From NCBI RefSeq assembly GCF_001571085.1, contig NZ_BCTC01000037.1, forward strand, positions 1-56,530: a DNA stretch of 56,530 bases. The letters run 5' to 3'. Under the pieces are notes generated by a model. That model had not been told where the DNA came from. It did no database searches and saw only the letters and a list, made by a program, of their open reading frames with translations. Source of the DNA: Azohydromonas lata NBRC 102462. Its GTDB lineage: Bacteria > Pseudomonadota > Gammaproteobacteria > Burkholderiales > Burkholderiaceae_C. Every line of letters starts with the position of its first letter. Position 1 is the first letter of the stretch. The position numbers and the translations under genes were made by a program. This document shows, one piece after another, positions 9,101 through 17,557 of the stretch.

Positions 9101-11191
9101 CTGGAGGTTGAAGCCGCCGGAGGGCAGCCGCAGCGGCGAGTCCAGCGGCAGCGCCTCGCTCGCCTGCGGCGGTTGCACGGGCAACAGGTTGGGAGCGACG
9201 CCGCCCGCGGCGTCGAAAGGCGCCCATAAATCGTTGGTGCTCAGCAGCTCCCAGGCTTCGTTGCCCTGCGGCCGCGCGCCCGCGGGCAACTGGTTGCAGA
9301 ACCACTTGCGCCAGGTGTTGGCCGTGGTGGCGCCGGCCATGCCGAAGGCCGCGCGCCCGTCGAACAAGGAAAAAGCCATGCCGTTGACGGGCTGGCCGGC
9401 CAGGCCCACGGCGGCCGCCGGTATCTGCAGCCGCACCCAGGCGCCGGCTTCCGGCAGGTCGCCCAGGCGCTGGCGCGAGGCCGGCGTGGTGGCCGGGTTG
9501 CCCCAGGCGATCAAGTCCTCGCCCCAGTAGGCGCGGTGCTCCCAACTGGTGCCCACGCGCCACTGCAGCATGAGCGTGCGCGGCGGGTGGTCGGGGTCCA
9601 GGCACACCCAGGCGAAGAGCGACTCGCCCGCGGCCAGCGTGAAGGCGGGCGTGGCGCCGTCGAAGAAATGCTGGTGCAGCCCGCCCATGAGCGCGCTGCG
9701 ATGGCCGCCACCCGGCGGCGGCGGGCCCCAGGGCGAGAGCGATTCGCTCTCCAGCGCCAGCGGGTCGTCGTCCCAGGCGGGCACGGCCGGCTGGCTGCCG
9801 TCGATGGCGTGGCGCAGCATGGCCCTCTTGCGCCGCAGCCCCTGGCGCGCCCCCAGCTCGCGCGCGCGGTCCAGCAGGAAGCGGTTGAGCGTGCGCGTGA
9901 ACTCGGGGTCCAGCACGTCCTTCTTGAGCAGCCGCGGCTCCCAGGACGCCTGCGGCACGGGCACCAGCAGCCGCACGCGCTCGGCGGCCGAGAGGTTCAC
10001 CGGCGCCAGCGGCGCGGCCTCGCGCAGGGCCACGTCCAGTTGCTCCAGCGGCACGGGCACGGCGTCCAGCGTCACCAGCGGCGGAAAGAACTCGCAGCGG
10101 AAGTTGGCGAGATCCAGCACGTTTTTCGGCAGCAGCCCGCAGGGCGGGATGTGCAGGAAAGGGTCGGCCAGCGTCTTGACCGGCGGCGGGGGATCGCCGA
10201 GCTCGGCCAGCTCCTCGGCGAACTGCTCGATCCTCGCCTGCCACAGCGCCGGCAGCCGGCTGTGGGCCGACAGCCGCGTGGCGCCCGCGGGCGCGTCGAA
10301 CGCCAGTTGCAGCCTCGCTTCGCGCGCGCGCCCGCCCTGGCGCACCACGGCGGCGCGGTCGGAGAAGGCGATGCCGCCGGCCGCATCCAGCCCAAGCAGC
10401 GCGACGGGCACGCCCAACAACTCCCAGGGCAGCGCCTGCCCTTGGGCCAGGCGGGCCTCGGCCTCGAACACCGCGTAAGCCAGCGCGTTGCGCCGGCGCA
10501 GCGTGGTGGCGGGCAGCGCGATGGCGCCTTCCGGCCACGGATACCAGACCAGCCGCACGCCGTCGGCCAGCCGCCAGTCCTCGGCGGTGGCGGGGTCCAT
10601 GTCGTCGCCGCAGGCGCAACGGTCGCAGGGGTCGGCCGGGTCGAAGTCCACCGAGTCCACCGTCACCGGCTGCAGCAGCACGACGCCCGCGCGGTTGAGG
10701 TGCGCGCTGCCCGCGTCCAGGAAGGCCCCCACCGAGCTGCCGATGACGCGCTGCCCGGGCTCGCCGGGCAGCACGGGCAGCTCCACCGCATTGGTGGCGC
10801 CCGGCGCCTGCCCCGGCGCAAACCAGGCCAGGGGCAGCGCCACGGGCAGCGCGCGCAGCTCGCATTCCAGGCGCTGCAGCAGCGTCACGTCCTCGCCGCT
10901 GACCGTCAGGCCCTGCCCCGGCTCCAGCATCAGCTGGAGGGTGCTGCCCTCCAGCACGTGGTTGAGCTCCAGCCCGCGCACCACGCCGGCGGTGAAGGCT
11001 TGGCCGCGTTGGGCGATGCGGCCGGCCTGCCACTGCTGGCGGCCCTGCAGCGTGGGCGCGGTGAGCGCGCGGCCGGGGAAGAGGTTGGGACGGCGCAGCC
11101 AGGCCACGGCCGCGGTGGCGGCGTCCTGCGGCGACAAGGCCACCACCCGCTCGCCCGGCAGGGGGGTGTTGATGGGGGTCACGCTGCTCAC
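6182..11191 (-). CDS. 1669-aa eCIS protein with N-terminal shared module and two jelly-roll-like modules
   Basis: The start is GTG at 11191, with AAGGAG 8 nt upstream. Residues about 35-105 carry the module also seen in the next two genes upstream: a G-x-x-L signature, then a 'GLELN...L.LEPGQGLTVSGE' stretch. Residues about 351-417 match the 825-aa neighbour: GLLPKNVLDL, FFPP, then a PVP-x-x-W end. Two segments (about 505-620 and 730-845) each have an aromatic-rich jelly-roll-like pattern (HRAYWGEDLIAWG; AAFWGENRLDELA) followed by W-V-x-L-x-I-P, resembling concanavalin-like modules of large bacterial surface proteins. A coiled coil lies near 1240-1330. Size and position suggest a fibre, cage or baseplate-periphery component of the particle. 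No enzyme motif was found. The assignment to the eCIS is by context and paralogy. Confidence 0.85.
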   Translation of the reverse strand: MSSVTPINTPLPGERVVALSPQDAATAAVAWLRRPNLFPGRALTAPTLQGRQQWQAGRIAQRGQAFTAGVVRGLELNHVLEGSTLQLMLEPGQGLTVSGEDVTLLQRLECELRALPVALPLAWFAPGQAPGATNAVELPVLPGEPGQRVIGSSVGAFLDAGSAHLNRAGVVLLQPVTVDSVDFDPADPCDRCACGDDMDPATAEDWRLADGVRLVWYPWPEGAIALPATTLRRRNALAYAVFEAEARLAQGQALPWELLGVPVALLGLDAAGGIAFSDRAAVVRQGGRAREARLQLAFDAPAGATRLSAHSRLPALWQARIEQFAEELAELGDPPPPVKTLADPFLHIPPCGLLPKNVLDLANFRCEFFPPLVTLDAVPVPLEQLDVALREAAPLAPVNLSAAERVRLLVPVPQASWEPRLLKKDVLDPEFTRTLNRFLLDRARELGARQGLRRKRAMLRHAIDGSQPAVPAWDDDPLALESESLSPWGPPPPGGGHRSALMGGLHQHFFDGATPAFTLAAGESLFAWVCLDPDHPPRTLMLQWRVGTSWEHRAYWGEDLIAWGNPATTPASRQRLGDLPEAGAWVRLQIPAAAVGLAGQPVNGMAFSLFDGRAAFGMAGATTANTWRKWFCNQLPAGARPQGNEAWELLSTNDLWAPFDAAGGVAPNLLPVQPPQASEALPLDSPLRLPSGGFNLQYAPGSAWRGHGVDIEDGDPGALLLKPSDFTEGIAPKLLMAVYLDEVNPPHSLVATLRLSQYGDEMAYWERAAFWGENRLDELARLLPAQAQLLHEATRAGALPPSSRWVWLEIPLPPDRDGVGLYEINLFACGGELAVSDITFGRPQPPTSTHPAWSLQAEPVWPRHPHGGGIRTTHQVLLGSGIALRGGLGVLTPTTTARTGVVPAYAQLMQDPALLRLSGHEQSQLLLRGVAGFADFLRTRIDRVDDITDFGFAHMQVDIHRLRQLMLSTSDASRLSVSPAIAAIAKSDSAVVVQSQIRQYLDTLNLRRAAQPSVLAGTAEGLMAMAAAAPAPTPTPGAAAMAAAAVKSSLLALPANSVTTAVRLAQSQPRSLLLRKPSAPEAIVYANPVVGLSTVRTTAIADRLKSPPSTEARDYALANRQRTVASLVELVKTLSAQDSGELPSVFDGFVVYGLKDDPFLRGSNQPTQRALTDFLAQPELLTLLLLPPVTTGAEDEALLFSQTVALSDNTVALLRQLEGRLTVYRDALGRCEAVLQTLQGHWSDAAQRLQAVEERLAEARHDVGVTRALIAEEEARLAAINERRARVLAEEVRFVAYMRPREAAQALQAPWRAVDPALAEAPVPACLRSHPDVPDELAEMLKVVREAPAAWFVDVPALVERLDRGELLLRTLRGAQSRSTLLAQRGIVAPSTLSGSRIGTALAQLLTRQAPLLAARAERLNRLQWPLLATATWQGLRVQVQEVVSLGDLAEGEHGRGEVSRLAAELFDRMAGVCTCLHAELSAVLPSIRLDWAEQMSQFDETPSLRDLSNLPRFSEIDSLDRRRMQAYADWLFARVDPRQAQAEALVNDVVRMCLLLASHAPVGRIVAGRLARPVGAVRPGVSLPLAALEPARLRVGMQALVYRNNAVVARAVVEDIGAAEVSARVLHVAAGQESLGMDVRVHFDDAPVVSTSPARSGGAFKRVPLSLF

Positions 11192-11261
11192 GGGGCGTCT
11201 CCTTGGAGGTTCGCGGGCCTTGGCCGCTCAGGCGGCCATCGGCGCTGCGGGTGTGGCGTGC

Positions 11262-13739
11262 TCAGGCCTTGGGCTTGCGCGGCGCTGCGGGCGCTTTGGC
11301 CGCTTTGGTCGCTGCGGCCGTCTTGGCCGGCGCGTTGGTCTTGCCGGCCTTGGCCGCCTTGACCGGCGGCATGGGCGCCGGTGCTGGCGTGGCCGCAGCC
11401 CGCCGCGCTGCCTTGGGTGCCGGCGCGGGCGCTGCGGGCTGCACGCTGGGCGCCGAAGGCGGCGTGGGAGGCGGCAGGCCGCGCACCAGCGGTACCACGG
11501 GCACGGGGGTGGTGGGCGTCGGCTTGACCACCGCGGGCGTGACGGTTGCGGGCGCCACCGGCAGCGTTCCGATGGGCACCGTGGGCGTGACCGGCACGGC
11601 CGTGACGATGGGCGGCCGGATGGGGCCCAGCGTGGGCGACGGTGTCAGCACGGGCGGCCGCGTGAGCGGCGGCGTGGGCAGGGGCGTCGGTGCCAGCGTG
11701 GGCAGCGGCGTCACGGTCGGCTTGGGCGTGGGCAGCGGTGTGGGTGCTGGCGTCGGCGTCGGAACCGGCGTGGGCGCCGGGGTTGGTGTCGGGGTGGGCG
11801 TCGGCGTGGGCTGGGGTGCGGGACCCGGCGTCTGCGTCGGCACGGGGATGGGCGCAGGCGTGGGCACTGGCGTGGGCGCGCCACCGCTGGGCGCGGGTGC
11901 CGGCTGCGGCGTGCGCAGCAGTGTGCCGGCCAGGCGCTGCAGCTCGGCGCCGGAGGCGGCCAGGGCCTGCGTGTCCACCTCGCGCCAGTCGCCGCCGCTG
12001 GCGATCTGCTGCAGCTTGGGCTTGCTCACGGCGCCCTCGCCCGCCTGCTCCACGCGCAACAAGCCTTCGCCGACGCCGGGGGCGTTGAGCTGGGCCGCGA
12101 CCTTGAGCACGGCGGCCTGGTCCAGCGCGGGCTCATCGGTGCCGGCGGTGGGCGCTGCCTTGGACGCCTCCACCAGCGAGCCCAGCGCGGCGGCGGTCAG
12201 CGCGTCGGACGCGGCCAGCCGCGGCGAGCTCAGCAGCGAGGTGATGCTGGAGGCCGCCGCCGTGGAGGCGCTGGCGAGCACCTTGTCGAGCTGCACCTTC
12301 AGGCCCAGCCCCGTGAGGCGGCTGCGCAGCGACAGCTCCACCGCGCGCTCGTCCACGCCCGCCACCGCCTCCCAGGCGCCGGTGTAGTCGTCGCGCATCG
12401 CCAGGTGGCGCCGGCGCACGAACCACAGGTTCTGCTGCGCCGCCAGCGCCTGCCATTGCGCGTCCGACGGGTTGCTGGCGTCCGGCGCCGCCACGGCGGG
12501 CTGCGCCACGCGCAGCCGCTGCAGCACCTCCAGCGGCCGGCGCTGCGCCATCAGGTTGGGCGCGGCCGGCTTCACCGCGCGGCTCACGCTGGCCAGCACC
12601 CGGGTGACGGCGCGCCACTGCGCGCGCGGCACGGGCGCCAGGATCAGCACGGCCGTGGCGTCCAGCGCCTGCCCCGGCAAGGTGAGATCCAGCGGCTGCA
12701 GCGCCAGCGCGTCCTCCACCAGGGCGGGCAGCTCGTCATCGGGGATGGCGGAGAGCTCCACGTCCACTTCGGGAGGGAAGAAGTTCTGCGTGAAGTCCAC
12801 CGGGTTGATCACGCCCGGCGGCAGCGGCCCGGTGCCGGGCAGCGCCGGGAAGTAGGCGCTGCCCGGGAAGCGCTGGTTGGCGCCCAGCGTGTCCACCACG
12901 TCGGCCAGGTGGTCCTGGTACTGCAGCAGGTGGGCCAGGCGCAGGGCGCGGGGGTTGAAGCCCAGCCCGGGCAGGTCGCCGCGGTCGGCGCCCAGCTCGC
13001 GGCGCACCAGCGCCTCGTCCAGCCAGACCACGGTGTTGTTGGCCAGCGCCACCATGGCCAGCGGCAGCACGTTGGCCGAGAGCGCCGCGTCCTGCTGCGC
13101 CACGAACACCTGGCGCGCCACGCGGCCGCGGCGGGCGTCCAGCGCGTCGTTGCTGCCGTCGTCGGCCCAAGGCACCAGGACGATGGCGGTGGCCTCCACC
13201 ACGTCGCCGTCCTCCACCGTGCGCACGCCGGTGAGCGAGCTGGGATAGGCGGCCACGGGGTTGGCCGTGAACTCCACCGGCCGCAGCGCCAGGACGAACA
13301 GCCCCGTGCGGCTGCGCGGCGGCGCCTGCGGGATGCGCCCAAGGCCGAAGCGGGCGGAAAGCTGCTCCGCCTGCGGGATGTCGGCCAGCGCCACGTCCAG
13401 CCCCTGCCCGCTTTCGCCTTGCGGCAGCAGCACCAGCTCGCCCGCGGGCGTGATGCCGTGGCCCGCCTCCACGCGCAGCGTCTGCGGGTTCGGCCCCCGC
13501 GTGACGTGCAGCCCCGTGGCCACGCCGCTGCCGGCGGCGCGGCCCAAGTCGGCCTCGCGGGTCAGGAAGTACTGCTGGTCGCGCACCAGGTCGCGCGCGG
13601 CCAGGAAGCGGCCGTCGAAGTAACGCGGGCGCTCGCGCCGCGGGTCCAGCGCCAGCACGCCGGCATCGCGCAGCGCCGTGGCCTGCTCGGCCGGGACGCT
13701 CTGGCGCGCCGCGCCCTGGGTGAGATCGTTGGATGCCAT
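11262..13739 (-). CDS. 825-aa eCIS protein with shared N-terminal module and Pro/Thr-rich tail
   Basis: Residues about 38-108 contain the shared module (YFDGRFLAARDLVRDQQY, then GVATGLHV and a VEAGHGITPAGELVLLP stretch). Residues about 303-375 match the 1669-aa protein (GPLPPGVINP, FFPP, LILAPVPRAQW). From about residue 606 the sequence turns into a long Pro/Thr tract of PTP, PAP and PVP units, and the last 45 or so residues are Lys/Ala-rich (KAAKAGKTNAPAKTAAATK). The tract is visible in the DNA as degenerate GTGGGCGTCGG-type repeats at about 11480-11890. Such a tail is probably an extended, flexible spacer with a basic end. It might reach outward from the baseplate, act as a cell-wall or nucleic-acid-binding tether, or bind a negatively charged surface; none of these is shown. 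Confidence 0.85.
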   Translation of the reverse strand: MASNDLTQGAARQSVPAEQATALRDAGVLALDPRRERPRYFDGRFLAARDLVRDQQYFLTREADLGRAAGSGVATGLHVTRGPNPQTLRVEAGHGITPAGELVLLPQGESGQGLDVALADIPQAEQLSARFGLGRIPQAPPRSRTGLFVLALRPVEFTANPVAAYPSSLTGVRTVEDGDVVEATAIVLVPWADDGSNDALDARRGRVARQVFVAQQDAALSANVLPLAMVALANNTVVWLDEALVRRELGADRGDLPGLGFNPRALRLAHLLQYQDHLADVVDTLGANQRFPGSAYFPALPGTGPLPPGVINPVDFTQNFFPPEVDVELSAIPDDELPALVEDALALQPLDLTLPGQALDATAVLILAPVPRAQWRAVTRVLASVSRAVKPAAPNLMAQRRPLEVLQRLRVAQPAVAAPDASNPSDAQWQALAAQQNLWFVRRRHLAMRDDYTGAWEAVAGVDERAVELSLRSRLTGLGLKVQLDKVLASASTAAASSITSLLSSPRLAASDALTAAALGSLVEASKAAPTAGTDEPALDQAAVLKVAAQLNAPGVGEGLLRVEQAGEGAVSKPKLQQIASGGDWREVDTQALAASGAELQRLAGTLLRTPQPAPAPSGGAPTPVPTPAPIPVPTQTPGPAPQPTPTPTPTPTPAPTPVPTPTPAPTPLPTPKPTVTPLPTLAPTPLPTPPLTRPPVLTPSPTLGPIRPPIVTAVPVTPTVPIGTLPVAPATVTPAVVKPTPTTPVPVVPLVRGLPPPTPPSAPSVQPAAPAPAPKAARRAAATPAPAPMPPVKAAKAGKTNAPAKTAAATKAAKAPAAPRKPKA

Positions 13740-13760
13740 GGTCCTCTCTCCTCGCGCGGC

Positions 13761-14693
13761 TCAGGCGCCCAGCCAGCGCGCCAGCAGCGCGGCGGCGGGC
13801 AGGAAGCGGCGGCTGTAGTTGTCGATCACGGGCTCGCCCACGGGGTCCGTGCGCTGTGGCGGATCGCCCGCCTGCACCGGCAGCAGCACCCGCGCCAGCC
13901 ACACCGCGCTGGGATCGACGCCGTCCGGGTTGGCCGACAGCGCCTTCAGGTCGCCGGCCGAACCCGCGGCCGACACGGGCCGATAGGCGTCGTCCAGCAG
14001 GTGGTCCTGCAGCGCGGCGCGGCGGTCGGCCGGGTCGGCGATGCCGGCCAGGTCCGGCCCCGGGTCCGGCAGGCCTTTGGTCGTGTCGGCCTGCAGCCCC
14101 GTGCGCGGCAGCAGCAGCAGCTCATAGGCGTCGCGCACCCGCGAGGCGGCGATGGCGTCCAGCGCGTCGTAGGGCCCGCTGGCGAAGGCGGGGCTCCAGG
14201 CGGCGTCGCAGGCCACGAAGCGCAGGTAGAGGTCGGCCGCGAGCACCCGCGTGGGCAGCGTGCCCCCGGCCTCGGCCAAGGCGCGGGCGGAGGTGAAACC
14301 GTCCAGCGTGCCGACGCCCTGCGGGTAGGCGGCTTGGCTGCGGGTGTCGTCCGGCAGCGCGGCGAACCAGGCCGGCAGCCGCACGCAGGCCGCGCGCGGC
14401 ACTTCGATGAGCCGTCCCAGCCAGTCCACGGCCAGGCCGGGCTCGACGCGGATTTCCTCGGGCTGCGCGGCCTGGCCGCCGCTGCCGGCCGGCACGCAGG
14501 ACACCCGCAACCCGGCCAGCGTGCCCGGCCCGGCCAGGTAGGCCAGGGCGCGGGCGAGCTGGCCGCGGTGGTAGGTCTGCTCGTCGGCGAAGTCGCGCGC
14601 GCCCAGCAGCATGCCGGTGGCATAGGCCGGGCGCTCCGGGCGCGGACGGGCGAACAGCGGGTCGGCTTGGGGGTCTCGGCGGACGGCGCTCAT
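13761..14693 (-). CDS. 310-aa eCIS protein made largely of the shared module
   Basis: The start ATG at 14693 overlaps the upstream stop as ATGA, implying translational coupling. Residues about 23-105 carry the module shared with the next two genes: ATGMLLGARDFADEQTYH, then GTLAGLRVSC and VEPGLAVDWLGRLIEVP. In other bacteria I recall the pattern G-x-x-L-x-x-x-D-F-x-x-E-Q-x-Y followed by GL-x-V and PG-x-A-x-D-x-x-G in proteins near phage-tail-like systems, although it has no function I can name. The C-terminal half is Ala/Leu/Asp-rich with no visible catalytic motif and no signal peptide. A structural particle component is the best inference. It is the simplest version of the module in this locus. 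Confidence 0.85.
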   Translation of the reverse strand: MSAVRRDPQADPLFARPRPERPAYATGMLLGARDFADEQTYHRGQLARALAYLAGPGTLAGLRVSCVPAGSGGQAAQPEEIRVEPGLAVDWLGRLIEVPRAACVRLPAWFAALPDDTRSQAAYPQGVGTLDGFTSARALAEAGGTLPTRVLAADLYLRFVACDAAWSPAFASGPYDALDAIAASRVRDAYELLLLPRTGLQADTTKGLPDPGPDLAGIADPADRRAALQDHLLDDAYRPVSAAGSAGDLKALSANPDGVDPSAVWLARVLLPVQAGDPPQRTDPVGEPVIDNYSRRFLPAAALLARWLGA

Positions 14694-17557
14694 GGGTTCT
14701 CCGGTCCGGGGGTGGGTGGCGGGGCATCCGGCGACGGCGCGGGCCCCGGCTCAGGCACTGGGGCGGGTGCAGGTTCCGGCGCGGGCGCCGGGACAGGCTC
14801 GGGTGCGGGTGCGGGTTCAGGCGGTGGCTCGGGGGCCGGCGCAGGTGCCGGCGGCGCATCCGGCACCAGCGGCGCGGGGCTGCCGCCCAAGCGCGCGTCC
14901 AGCAGCGCGGGCTGCACGATCACGTCGCCCAGGCCCAGGGTGGATTGCTGCACCCGCGCCGGGCGCACTGGCCGCGGCGGGCCCAGGTAGGTGTCCACGC
15001 CCACCAGGCTGGCCACGCCCACCAGCAGCGGCCAGGTGGCGCCGGCCACGCGCAGCTGCACGTGGGCGGGCGATTCCAGCTCGGCGATGCGGCGGATCAG
15101 CGCGAAGTCCTGCGCCTGCACCTCGCGGTGGACGAGCACCGTGACGCGGTGCGCCAGGCGGCCGTAAAAGCCGCGCGCGGCGGCGTCCTGCGCGTCGCTG
15201 GACTGCTCGTCGCGGAACAGCGCCATCAGCTCGGCCGTCTCGTGGTCGCCCAGCACCAGCGTGTCGCCCACCAGCGAATGGCCGCTGCGCGCCAGGCCGC
15301 CGAGCAGCGGGTCTTCCTCGTCCGCCAGGTCCACGCCCAGCAGCGTGGCCATGAGGCGGCGCAACCTGAAGTCCTCGACCACGACGATCTCGCCGCCGCC
15401 CACGCCGCCGCTGTGCGCGCGGCCTATGAGCACGCGGCCCTGGGCGTCGCTTTCCACGCTGGCGCCGGTGGCCACGTCCAGCGCCATGGACAGGCCCCGG
15501 CGCGTGCCGTGCCAGCGCGCCAGTTGCGGCGCGGCCTGCAGCCAGGCGCGGCGCCGCGCGGCGGGCAGCACGGGATCGAAGGCCACGCCCACCCAGGCCG
15601 ATAGCCATTCCAGGCTGGCTTCCGGCACCACGGCCGGGTCGGTGAGCAGATGGGCGGCGGCGACACGGTCTTCCAGCGCCGTGAGCACGCCTTCGAAACT
15701 GGCGAGCTGGCGGGACAGAAAGTCCGAGGGCGTGGCGCGCGGGCGGTACAGCACCAGTTCGCTGACGTCGGCCCCGGCCACTTGCGTGGCGACCCGCCGC
15801 AGCGGCCAGCTCGCGCCCCCGGCGTCGTCGCGCAGCCGCCAGCGCTGGCCGGGCTGCTCCACCTGCACCCGCGCGCCGGCCGGCGGCAGGCCGGCGGCGC
15901 CGAACCCGGCGGCCAGCGCGGCGGGCAGCGTGCCGGCGTCCAGCTCGGCCACCAGCGCCGGCAGGTTCGCGCCCAAGCGGCGCAGCTCCTCGCCCGGCGA
16001 CTGCGCCAAGGCGCCGAACAGCGACTCGCGGTACAGGCGCGGCAGGTACTGGTCCACGTAGTCGAAGCGGCCCGCATACGCGCGCAGCGCCGCGATCTCC
16101 GGCGCGCTGCGCACGTTGCCCCACAGTTGCACGCGCACCCACAGGAAGCGCCCAACCAGCCGCCGCACGCGCTGCGTGCCGGCCTGTATGAGCACGCTGA
16201 AGAGGCCGCGGCGCCCGCGCTGCGGCGTCCAGCGCGCCAGGCCCGGGTGGTTGGGCAGCTCCGAGGGGCCACGCTCCCAGGCCGCGCGCGGCGTCTCGCG
16301 CGTGAGGGCGTCGCCGGCCAGCGCGGCCACGTCCTGGCCGAAGGCGTGGGGCTGCCAGGCGCCGTCGTCGTCCGCGGGCGGTGCGTTGCCGGCCGTGGCC
16401 GCCAGCCACACGACAAAGCCGCAGCCTTCGGGAATGGAGGCTTCGGCGAACAGCCGGTGCCACACGGTGGCGCTCTGGCCGCTGTCCAGCACCTGCGCGT
16501 CCAGTTGGGCGCTGTCGCCGCTGCCCACCATGCGCCAGTGCCGTGCCGCGCCGGCAGGGGCCAGGAAGCGGCGCGACAGCGGCAGCAGGGGCTCGGCGCC
16601 GCCATCGGCCTGCGGCACTTGCGGCGGGCCGTCCAGCCGGTGCGCGAACGGCGCCTCCGGCGTGCCGGCCGGCAGCGGGTACACGGTGCCCAGGGGCAGC
16701 AGCGGGCCGCCGTCCGCGCCCGGCTCGAAGGTGGGCGCCTCGCGCCGGCCGGGCAGGCGCACGGCGAGGCGGCCCCCGTCGAACCAGGCCAGGGTGTAGG
16801 CGTAGCGGGCGTCGGCCAGCGCGACGGGCGCGGCCCAGGCGCCGTCGCGGCGCACGTGCAGCCGGGGCTGGAAGCCGGCGGCCCAGGCCAGCACGCCCAG
16901 CACGCCGTTGCACGCGGCGATGGCCAGGGCCTGCTCGCCGGCGTCCAGCACGGGGCCCTCCACGAGGTCCATGCGCGGCGGCCGGCAGTTCTCCGGCTGC
17001 GGGCGGAACACGCCCGGCGCGTAGGCCGCGCGCGGCGGCGTGGTGACGGGCATGGGCCGGCCGGACAGCCGCGCGATGCGCCCGCTGCCGCGCTCCAGCA
17101 GCCACAAGCCGCCCTCGCCCGCCACGGCCGCCGCGCGCCAGGGCGTGAAGCCGGCGGGGGCGTCCGCCATGGCGTCCTCGAAGCGGCCGCGCAGGTCGTG
17201 CATCAGCACGCCGTCCGGCAGCACGGCATGGAACACGCCGTCGCCGTCCACGCACAGGTCGGTGGGTGTTTGCGCAGGCGACAGCAGCAGCACCTCGCCC
17301 GGCAGCGTGCTGCGCACCACCACGGCCGAAACGTCCGCGGACCAGCGCGCCACGCCCTGTGCCGCGTCCACGGCGCGAGGCACCTCGTCCAGCGCCGCGG
17401 TGGCCAGCGCCTGCGCCGCCGCGTCCACGGGCGTGTCCAGGCGGCGTTCCGAGGCCAGCGTGAGCGCGCTGCAGGCCGCGTCCCAGCGCACGTGCTCGCC
17501 CGCGCGCCAGTGCGCGGCGTCGGCCAGTTGCCAGAAGCGCGCGCCGTTGGCATCCAT
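14690..17557 (-). CDS. Pvc12-like baseplate/tail protein (phage tail protein I-related)
   Basis: The ATG at 17557 shares one base with the upstream stop (TGATG); 955 aa. The first 460 or so residues have repeated beta-rich stretches (DLCVDGDGVFHAVLPDG, GEGGLWLLERGSGRIARL) of beta-propeller or NHL-like character. The region about 500-870 (FDYVDQYLPRLYRE, LEWLSAWVGVAFDP, RAWLQAAPQLARWHGTRRG) is the hallmark of phage tail protein I/gpI-like domains found in Pvc12/Afp12. The last 60 or so residues are PAPEP repeats, coded by a low-complexity DNA tract at about 14697-14870. It lies directly after the gpJ-like gene, as in PVC loci, where this pair forms baseplate wedges. The Pro-rich end may be a flexible spacer. 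Family call good; propeller assignment tentative. Confidence 0.88.
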   Translation of the reverse strand: MDANGARFWQLADAAHWRAGEHVRWDAACSALTLASERRLDTPVDAAAQALATAALDEVPRAVDAAQGVARWSADVSAVVVRSTLPGEVLLLSPAQTPTDLCVDGDGVFHAVLPDGVLMHDLRGRFEDAMADAPAGFTPWRAAAVAGEGGLWLLERGSGRIARLSGRPMPVTTPPRAAYAPGVFRPQPENCRPPRMDLVEGPVLDAGEQALAIAACNGVLGVLAWAAGFQPRLHVRRDGAWAAPVALADARYAYTLAWFDGGRLAVRLPGRREAPTFEPGADGGPLLPLGTVYPLPAGTPEAPFAHRLDGPPQVPQADGGAEPLLPLSRRFLAPAGAARHWRMVGSGDSAQLDAQVLDSGQSATVWHRLFAEASIPEGCGFVVWLAATAGNAPPADDDGAWQPHAFGQDVAALAGDALTRETPRAAWERGPSELPNHPGLARWTPQRGRRGLFSVLIQAGTQRVRRLVGRFLWVRVQLWGNVRSAPEIAALRAYAGRFDYVDQYLPRLYRESLFGALAQSPGEELRRLGANLPALVAELDAGTLPAALAAGFGAAGLPPAGARVQVEQPGQRWRLRDDAGGASWPLRRVATQVAGADVSELVLYRPRATPSDFLSRQLASFEGVLTALEDRVAAAHLLTDPAVVPEASLEWLSAWVGVAFDPVLPAARRRAWLQAAPQLARWHGTRRGLSMALDVATGASVESDAQGRVLIGRAHSGGVGGGEIVVVEDFRLRRLMATLLGVDLADEEDPLLGGLARSGHSLVGDTLVLGDHETAELMALFRDEQSSDAQDAAARGFYGRLAHRVTVLVHREVQAQDFALIRRIAELESPAHVQLRVAGATWPLLVGVASLVGVDTYLGPPRPVRPARVQQSTLGLGDVIVQPALLDARLGGSPAPLVPDAPPAPAPAPEPPPEPAPAPEPVPAPAPEPAPAPVPEPGPAPSPDAPPPTPGPENP

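Noticed and set aside
11480-11890. Tandem GTGGGCGTCGG-like repeats as a regulatory or mobile repeat.
   Set aside because: They are explained by codons for the Pro/Thr-rich tail.
11203-12387. Plus-strand frame with Gly-Val-Gly-Val repeats.
   Set aside because: It mirrors the Pro/Thr-coding repeat of the opposite strand.
2410-14990. Very long plus-strand frames (for example 2410-6210 and 10488-14990) rich in Arg, Gly, Gln and Ala.
   Set aside because: They are antisense to well-supported minus-strand eCIS genes and have shadow composition without any motif; high GC keeps such frames free of stops.
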